From the NCBI RefSeq assembly GCF_000737325.1, contig NZ_CP011125.1:1798001-1862000 (forward strand): a stretch of DNA of 64,000 bases. Reading direction: 5' to 3'. A program made the translations under genes and the position numbers. The DNA is from Sandaracinus amylolyticus (GTDB taxonomy: Bacteria; Myxococcota_A; Polyangia; Polyangiales; Sandaracinaceae). Below are positions 60,561 through 64,000 of this stretch, piece after piece (within the stretch, counting starts at the first letter, position 1; every line of letters begins with the position of its first letter). The notes under the pieces are model-generated. The model made no database searches. It was not told where the DNA came from and saw only the letters and a program-made list of their open reading frames with translations.

Positions 60561-61187
60561 ATGGCGGCTCGGAAGACGACGCGGAGGCTCCCGGCGCTCG
60601 AGCGCAGGGCGCAGCTCGTCGACGTCGGGCGCGCGGTGTTCGCGAAGCGCGGCTACGAGGCTGCGTCGGTCGAAGAGATCGCGACGCGCGCGAAGGTCTC
60701 GAAGCCGATCGTGTACGAGCACTTCGGCGGCAAGGAAGGGCTCTACGCGGTCGTCGTCGATCGCGAGATGGACTACGTGGTGCGCCGCATCGCCGAGGCG
60801 ATCGGATCGGGCACGCCGCGCGAGCGCGTGGAGCACGCGTCGCTCGCGTTCCTCACGTACGTGCGCGATCACCCGGACGGCTTCGCCGTGCTCTCGCAGG
60901 ACTCGCCGGTGACCTCGACGCACGGGCGCATGTCGAGCCTGCTGAACGATCTCGCGGAGCGCGTCGGCCACGTGTTCGTCGAGGCGCTGCGCGAGGCGGG
61001 CTACGACACCAAGGCCGCCCCCATCTACGCGCACGCGCTGGTCGGGATGGTGACGTTCGTCGGCAAGTGGTGGACCGACGCGCGCTCTCCGCGCATCGAA
61101 GAGGTCGCGAAGCACATGAGCGCGCTCGCGTGGATGGGCCTGCGCCATCTCCCGAAGCAGCCGAAGCTCGGCTCGGGCCGCGCGTGA
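60561..61187 (+). CDS. TetR-family regulator (desaturase-linked)
   Basis: 208 residues. N-terminal helix-turn-helix 'AQLVDVGRAVFAKRGYEAASVEEIATRAKVSKPIVYEHFGGKEGLYAVVVDREMDYVV'. The C-terminal ligand domain has 'VFVEALREAGYDTKAAPIYAHALVGMVTFVGKWWTDA', the pattern common in lipid-responsive TetR proteins. Divergent from the ferredoxin reductase and desaturase genes, with two operators between. By analogy with DesT, the ligand may be an acyl-CoA or fatty acid (inference). Confidence 0.92.
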   Translation: MAARKTTRRLPALERRAQLVDVGRAVFAKRGYEAASVEEIATRAKVSKPIVYEHFGGKEGLYAVVVDREMDYVVRRIAEAIGSGTPRERVEHASLAFLTYVRDHPDGFAVLSQDSPVTSTHGRMSSLLNDLAERVGHVFVEALREAGYDTKAAPIYAHALVGMVTFVGKWWTDARSPRIEEVAKHMSALAWMGLRHLPKQPKLGSGRA

Positions 61188-61385
61188 TCGCGAAATGCGC
61201 GCTTGCGTCGCGGTCGTGACCGGTCCACCGTGGACGAGCACGTTCTTCGGTCCCCGCTTCGCTCGGACGGATTCACGTGCTGCGACGACACCGCCGATGC
61301 GGGCATGTCGCAGCGTTTCCCCGGGCTCGAGGCTCTCTCGGCGGCTGCGCGCGTTCAACTACCGAGAGCCGGATTCCGAGTCGTT

Positions 61386-61655
61386 TTGAGCAATCGTCTG
61401 TACGTAGGCAATCTCTCGTTCCACACCACCGAGGACACGCTGCGCGCGACCTTCCGCGCCTTCGGCGAGGTCGATCGGGTCGACGTCCCCACCGATCGCG
61501 AGACCGGGCGCGTGCGCGGCTTCGCGTTCGTCACGATGGCGAGCGCTCAGGACGCGGCGCGCGCGATCTCCGAGCTCGACGGAGCCGCGCTCGACGGGCG
61601 CAACCTGCGCGTGAACGTCGCGCAGGAGCGTCCGCCCCGCCGCAGCGGCTGGTGA
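61386..61655 (+). CDS. RRM-type RNA-binding protein
   Basis: 89 residues. The RNP2 motif is 'LYVGNLSFH' and the RNP1 motif is '[10 protein letters not shown]'; the rest fits one RRM domain ('[26 protein letters not shown]', '[20 protein letters not shown]'). The family's bacterial members usually begin 'MSNRLYVGN', so the TTG at 61386 (LSNRLYVGN) is the natural start; an ATG at 61305 would add 27 residues. These proteins are linked to RNA chaperone activity and cold response. Single gene. Confidence 0.87.
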   Translation: MSNRLYVGNLSFHTTEDTLRATFRAFGEVDRVDVPTDRETGRVRGFAFVTMASAQDAARAISELDGAALDGRNLRVNVAQERPPRRSGW

Positions 61656-61785
61656 TCGCGCGAGCGCTCGCCGCGACGCGGTGAGCGCGCATCGACCGGC
61701 GTCCCTGCGACGCGGCCTCGCGCCGTACGCACGGACGCCGTCACCGCCGCGCCGCGCGGCGTCCGACGGGAAAGGGACCCTGCCG

Positions 61786-62211
61786 ATGAGCAAGACCAAG
61801 ACTCCGCCCCGCGAGCGCTCGCTCGAGCTGAAGCCGGCCGTGATCATCGCGATCGTCGACACCGACGTGTGGCGGGTGCGCCGTCTGAGCGAGCTGCTGC
61901 AGGAGTGCGGCGCGCGCGTGCTGCTGCTCGGCTCGTCCGGGAACGCGATGCAGCTCCTGCCCGGTGCGCGGTGCGACATCGTGGTGTTCGCGGACGGGCT
62001 CGATCGTCCGAGCGGCGCGGAGCTGTGCGAGGCGCTGCGCGAGAAGCTCGGCGCCGACCGTCCGTTCTTCGTGCGGCTCCGAGGTGCGGACGCGGAGGCG
62101 AGCCTGTCGGTGTTCGACGAGACGCTGATCGAGCCGCTCGTCGACGATGCGCTGCTCGCGACGCTGGGAGACGTGGTCCGCGCGCGGCGCGCCGCCGTCG
62201 AGTCCGTGTGA
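61786..62211 (+). CDS. Degenerate receiver-like protein
   Basis: 141 residues. 'VIIAIVDTDVWRVRRLSELLQECGARVLLLGSSGNAMQLLPGARCDIVVFADGLDRPSGAELCEALREKLG' follows the receiver fold. The Asp pair is partly kept ('VDTD'), but the phospho-acceptor position has Ala with an Asp one place later ('VVFADGL'), and the Lys is Glu ('LIEPLVDDAL'). GGGA precedes the ATG. It lies 98 nt from the opposing two-receiver gene. Function unknown; probably a non-phosphorylated partner. Confidence 0.65.
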   Translation: MSKTKTPPRERSLELKPAVIIAIVDTDVWRVRRLSELLQECGARVLLLGSSGNAMQLLPGARCDIVVFADGLDRPSGAELCEALREKLGADRPFFVRLRGADAEASLSVFDETLIEPLVDDALLATLGDVVRARRAAVESV

Positions 62212-62309
62212 GCGTCGCGCCACCGAGCCGCGCGCGTGTCGCGCTCTCGGCGCGGCAGTAGACGTCGTCGGTGGGGGCTCGGGGTCGCGCTGGGGTGCAG
62301 CGCCGGAGA

Positions 62310-63302
62310 TCATCCGGGCGCGGGCTGGGCGCGCTCCCGCTCCCGTGCGTCCATCGTGCCGACCACCGCGCGCAGGATCGCTTCGCGCGTCGTGGGCGAG
62401 CGAACGATCGTGTGCACCGCGCTCTCGGTCACGACGCTGTCGGCGCCTGCGAGGACGACGATGCGCGGTGCGTCCTCGCCGAGATCGACCGCGAGGCGCG
62501 CTGCGACGGTGGCCGCGTCCATGCCGTCGAGGTGCTCCTCGAGGACCAGCGCGTCGAAGCCGGCCGTCATCGCGACGTCGCGTGCAGTGCGGGCGGCCGT
62601 GAACCCCCTGGCGCTCAGGCCCGCGGCGTCGAGCGTCTCGCAGAGTCGGCGTACCATCGTGGCGTCGCGCGCGACGACGCCGACGCGGCGTGGCGCAGCG
62701 AGCGGCGGCGCGGTGACGGGCGCGGGCACCGCGACCGGCTCGGTGGGCGCACGCTCGGGCGGAGGAGCGGCCTTCGGCGGGACGGGCGTGGGGATGCGCG
62801 CGGGCGAGGGGAGCGGCGCCGCGACGGAGCGCACCGGCTCGGGGCGCGCAACCTTGGTCGCGGCGACGGCGCTGGGCGCGCCAGCGGGCCTCGGCCGACG
62901 CATGGCCAGCGCTGCCGCGACCGTCTCCGCGACGACGCGCGGCGATGCGTCGAGCGCCAGGCTCGCGACGAACTTCGGAGCGAGGCGAGCCTCGGGCCTT
63001 CCGCGGAGCACCCAGGACGCGTGCCGCGTGGCGTCGTGGCGCGCCTCGTCGAGCGTGCTCGCGTTGGCCGCGGTCGCGACGACCACGTCGATCTTCACGT
63101 CGCGCAGCCCGGCGCGCGCTTCCGCGGCGTCGCGGAACGCGAGCACGTGGTGCCCGGCCGCGCGCAGCGCGTCGGAGACGGCGCCTTGGCGCGTCGGATC
63201 GTCGTCGACGAGCATCACGAAGCCGGAGGAGGGCGCGGAAACCACACGTCTCACTTCGTCCCCGTGGTGTGCGTTGCCACCGTCGAGGCCCGGAATCGAC
63301 AC
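62310..63302 (-). CDS. Protein with two degenerate receiver-like domains joined by a Pro-rich linker
   Basis: 330 residues. Domain 1 (~28–135) begins 'FVMLVDDDPTRQGAVSDAL' but has no phospho-acceptor ('VVVATAANAS'). A Pro/Ala/Arg linker (~140–205) leads to domain 2 ('RVGVVARDATMVRRLCETL', 'FDALVLEEHLDGMDAA'), where the expected Asp is Glu, a phosphomimetic change, and the Lys is missing ('VRSPTTREA'). The gene lies 21 nt downstream of the partial histidine kinase on the same strand, so the two are probably co-expressed. Confidence 0.65.
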   Translation of the reverse strand: MSIPGLDGGNAHHGDEVRRVVSAPSSGFVMLVDDDPTRQGAVSDALRAAGHHVLAFRDAAEARAGLRDVKIDVVVATAANASTLDEARHDATRHASWVLRGRPEARLAPKFVASLALDASPRVVAETVAAALAMRRPRPAGAPSAVAATKVARPEPVRSVAAPLPSPARIPTPVPPKAAPPPERAPTEPVAVPAPVTAPPLAAPRRVGVVARDATMVRRLCETLDAAGLSARGFTAARTARDVAMTAGFDALVLEEHLDGMDAATVAARLAVDLGEDAPRIVVLAGADSVVTESAVHTIVRSPTTREAILRAVVGTMDARERERAQPAPG

Positions 63303-63323
63303 GCGCGGTACGATCTTCGGGGA

Positions 63324-64000
63324 TCACGCGGTGGGTTGCGCGCCTCGGTCGTCGGGGGCGGTGGGAGCGGTCGTCGGGAGCTCGATCGTGAACACCGTGC
63401 CGTGCTCGGCGTCGCTCTGGACGAGCGCGCGACCGCCGTGCGCCTCCGCGCAAGCGCGCACGAGCGCGAGCCCGAGGCCCCAGCCGCGCCCCTCGCTCTG
63501 CTGCACGAAGGGCTCGAAGATGCGCTCCAGCTGCGCGGGCTCGAGAGGACTGCCGGCGTTGTGGACCGAGAGCCGCGCGACCTCCGCGTCGCCTTTCGCG
63601 CGGATCGTGATGGGCGCGGTCTCGTCGCCGTACTTCAGCGCGTTCGACACGACGTTCCCGAGGGCGCGCTCGAGCTCGTGAGCGTCCCACGTGCCACGCG
63701 CGTGATCGACGTCGAGCGCGATCCGGCGCGCGCTGCCGGTGGGCAGCTCGGCGACGACGGCGTGGACCACGTCGAAGAGGTCGGCGGGCGCGCGCGAGAG
63801 CGGCAACGTCCCGCCTGCGCGGATGCGGCTCACGTCGAGCAGGTCTCGCAGCATCGCGTCGGCGCGATCGACGCCGCGCACGATGCGGCTGGTGAGATCG
63901 GCACGCCGGGGGTCGCCGTCGGGCAACCTCGCGAGCAGCTGTGCGCTGACCTTCGCGTTCGAGAGCGGCGTCCGGAGGTCGTGCACCAGGAACGACACGA
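63324..64000 (-). CDS. C-terminal part of a sensor histidine kinase (5' end outside window)
   Basis: The frame is open to the window edge. The visible part starts in the HisKA domain with 'VSFLVHDLRTPLSNAKVSAQLLARL' (phospho-acceptor His in VHDLRTP), then HATPase boxes 'ALGNVVSNALKYG', 'VHNAGSPLEPAQL' and 'GRGWGLGLALVRACAEAHGG'. It ends with a TGA. It precedes, by 21 nt, the gene for two degenerate receivers. N-terminal sensor domains are not visible. Confidence 0.9.
   Translation of the reverse strand, partial: VSFLVHDLRTPLSNAKVSAQLLARLPDGDPRRADLTSRIVRGVDRADAMLRDLLDVSRIRAGGTLPLSRAPADLFDVVHAVVAELPTGSARRIALDVDHARGTWDAHELERALGNVVSNALKYGDETAPITIRAKGDAEVARLSVHNAGSPLEPAQLERIFEPFVQQSEGRGWGLGLALVRACAEAHGGRALVQSDAEHGTVFTIELPTTAPTAPDDRGAQPTA

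Overview
The window is 64 kb of very GC-rich DNA (coding regions strongly biased to C or G at third codon positions). It looks like a chromosome segment from a large-genome, soil- or marine-type bacterium. The gene content points to a myxobacterium-like deltaproteobacterium (Myxococcota, perhaps Polyangiales/Sandaracinaceae): a kinase–AAA ATPase–histidine kinase giant, a eukaryotic-type Ser/Thr kinase ending in a PEGA-like domain, many orphan two-component proteins, an Npt-type nucleotide carrier and FadL-like porins. This assignment is inference; there is no 16S gene here. I see one tRNA (Leu, CAA), no rRNA, no CRISPR array and no intact insertion sequence.

Layout. 1–2 kb: the end of a cyclic-nucleotide-binding-domain protein and an Npt nucleotide carrier. 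2–6 kb: an overlapping operon (isochorismatase-type hydrolase, XapX, YtcJ-type amidohydrolase, DoxX, YoaK/DUF1275), followed by an AraC regulator. 6.9–11.4 kb: an oxidative-stress and iron block (Dps, a ferritin-like/Fe-S/double CDGSH protein, catalase, OsmC). 11.4–14.5 kb: a FadL-like porin, a PAP2 phosphatase and an AraC regulator. 14.7–28.3 kb: a signalling region with three FixJ/NtrC-type response regulators in tandem, two kinases of the HEVNQP type (one an 1,824-residue pseudokinase–ATPase–histidine kinase), an AraC regulator, two alpha/beta hydrolases and a protoglobin. 28.3–33.2 kb: thiolase, metallo-beta-lactamase-fold hydrolase, lysophospholipase-like hydrolase, tRNA-Leu and an ABC1/UbiB kinase. 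33.2–36.3 kb: a frameshifted DUF1360 pseudogene, a perfect palindromic operator and a trehalose phosphatase–synthase fusion in unusual domain order.

37–41 kb: an arsenic island (ArsR, unknown membrane protein, BASS-type carrier, ArsM, SigZ; opposing ArsC with an aquaporin remnant whose stop overlaps the arsC start). 41–48 kb: a probable zinc-acquisition locus, with an AztD-like His-rich lipoprotein, a TonB-dependent receptor carrying an N-terminal TonB-like domain and two unknown lipoproteins in one operon, divergent from a COG0523 GTPase. 48–51 kb: an ArsR–rhodanese/persulfide dioxygenase-like/MFS operon with a perfect operator over its start codon. 51–52.8 kb: a GST/ArsR/SRPBCC operon with twin operators. 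52.9–58.2 kb: Ser/Thr kinase, a degenerate receiver, small unknown genes and a three-PAS histidine kinase. 58.2–61.2 kb: fatty-acid desaturase plus ferredoxin reductase, divergent from a TetR regulator, with two near-identical operators 100 bp apart. 61.4–64 kb: an RRM RNA-binding protein, two degenerate receiver proteins and the 3' part of a histidine kinase that runs off the end.

A recurrent sequence, TCCAA(C/G) followed in most copies 20 nt later by CA, sits at a fixed distance (33–34 or 52–53 nt) before seven genes in the first 18 kb, mostly stress genes. I read it as a shared promoter, possibly of an alternative sigma factor.
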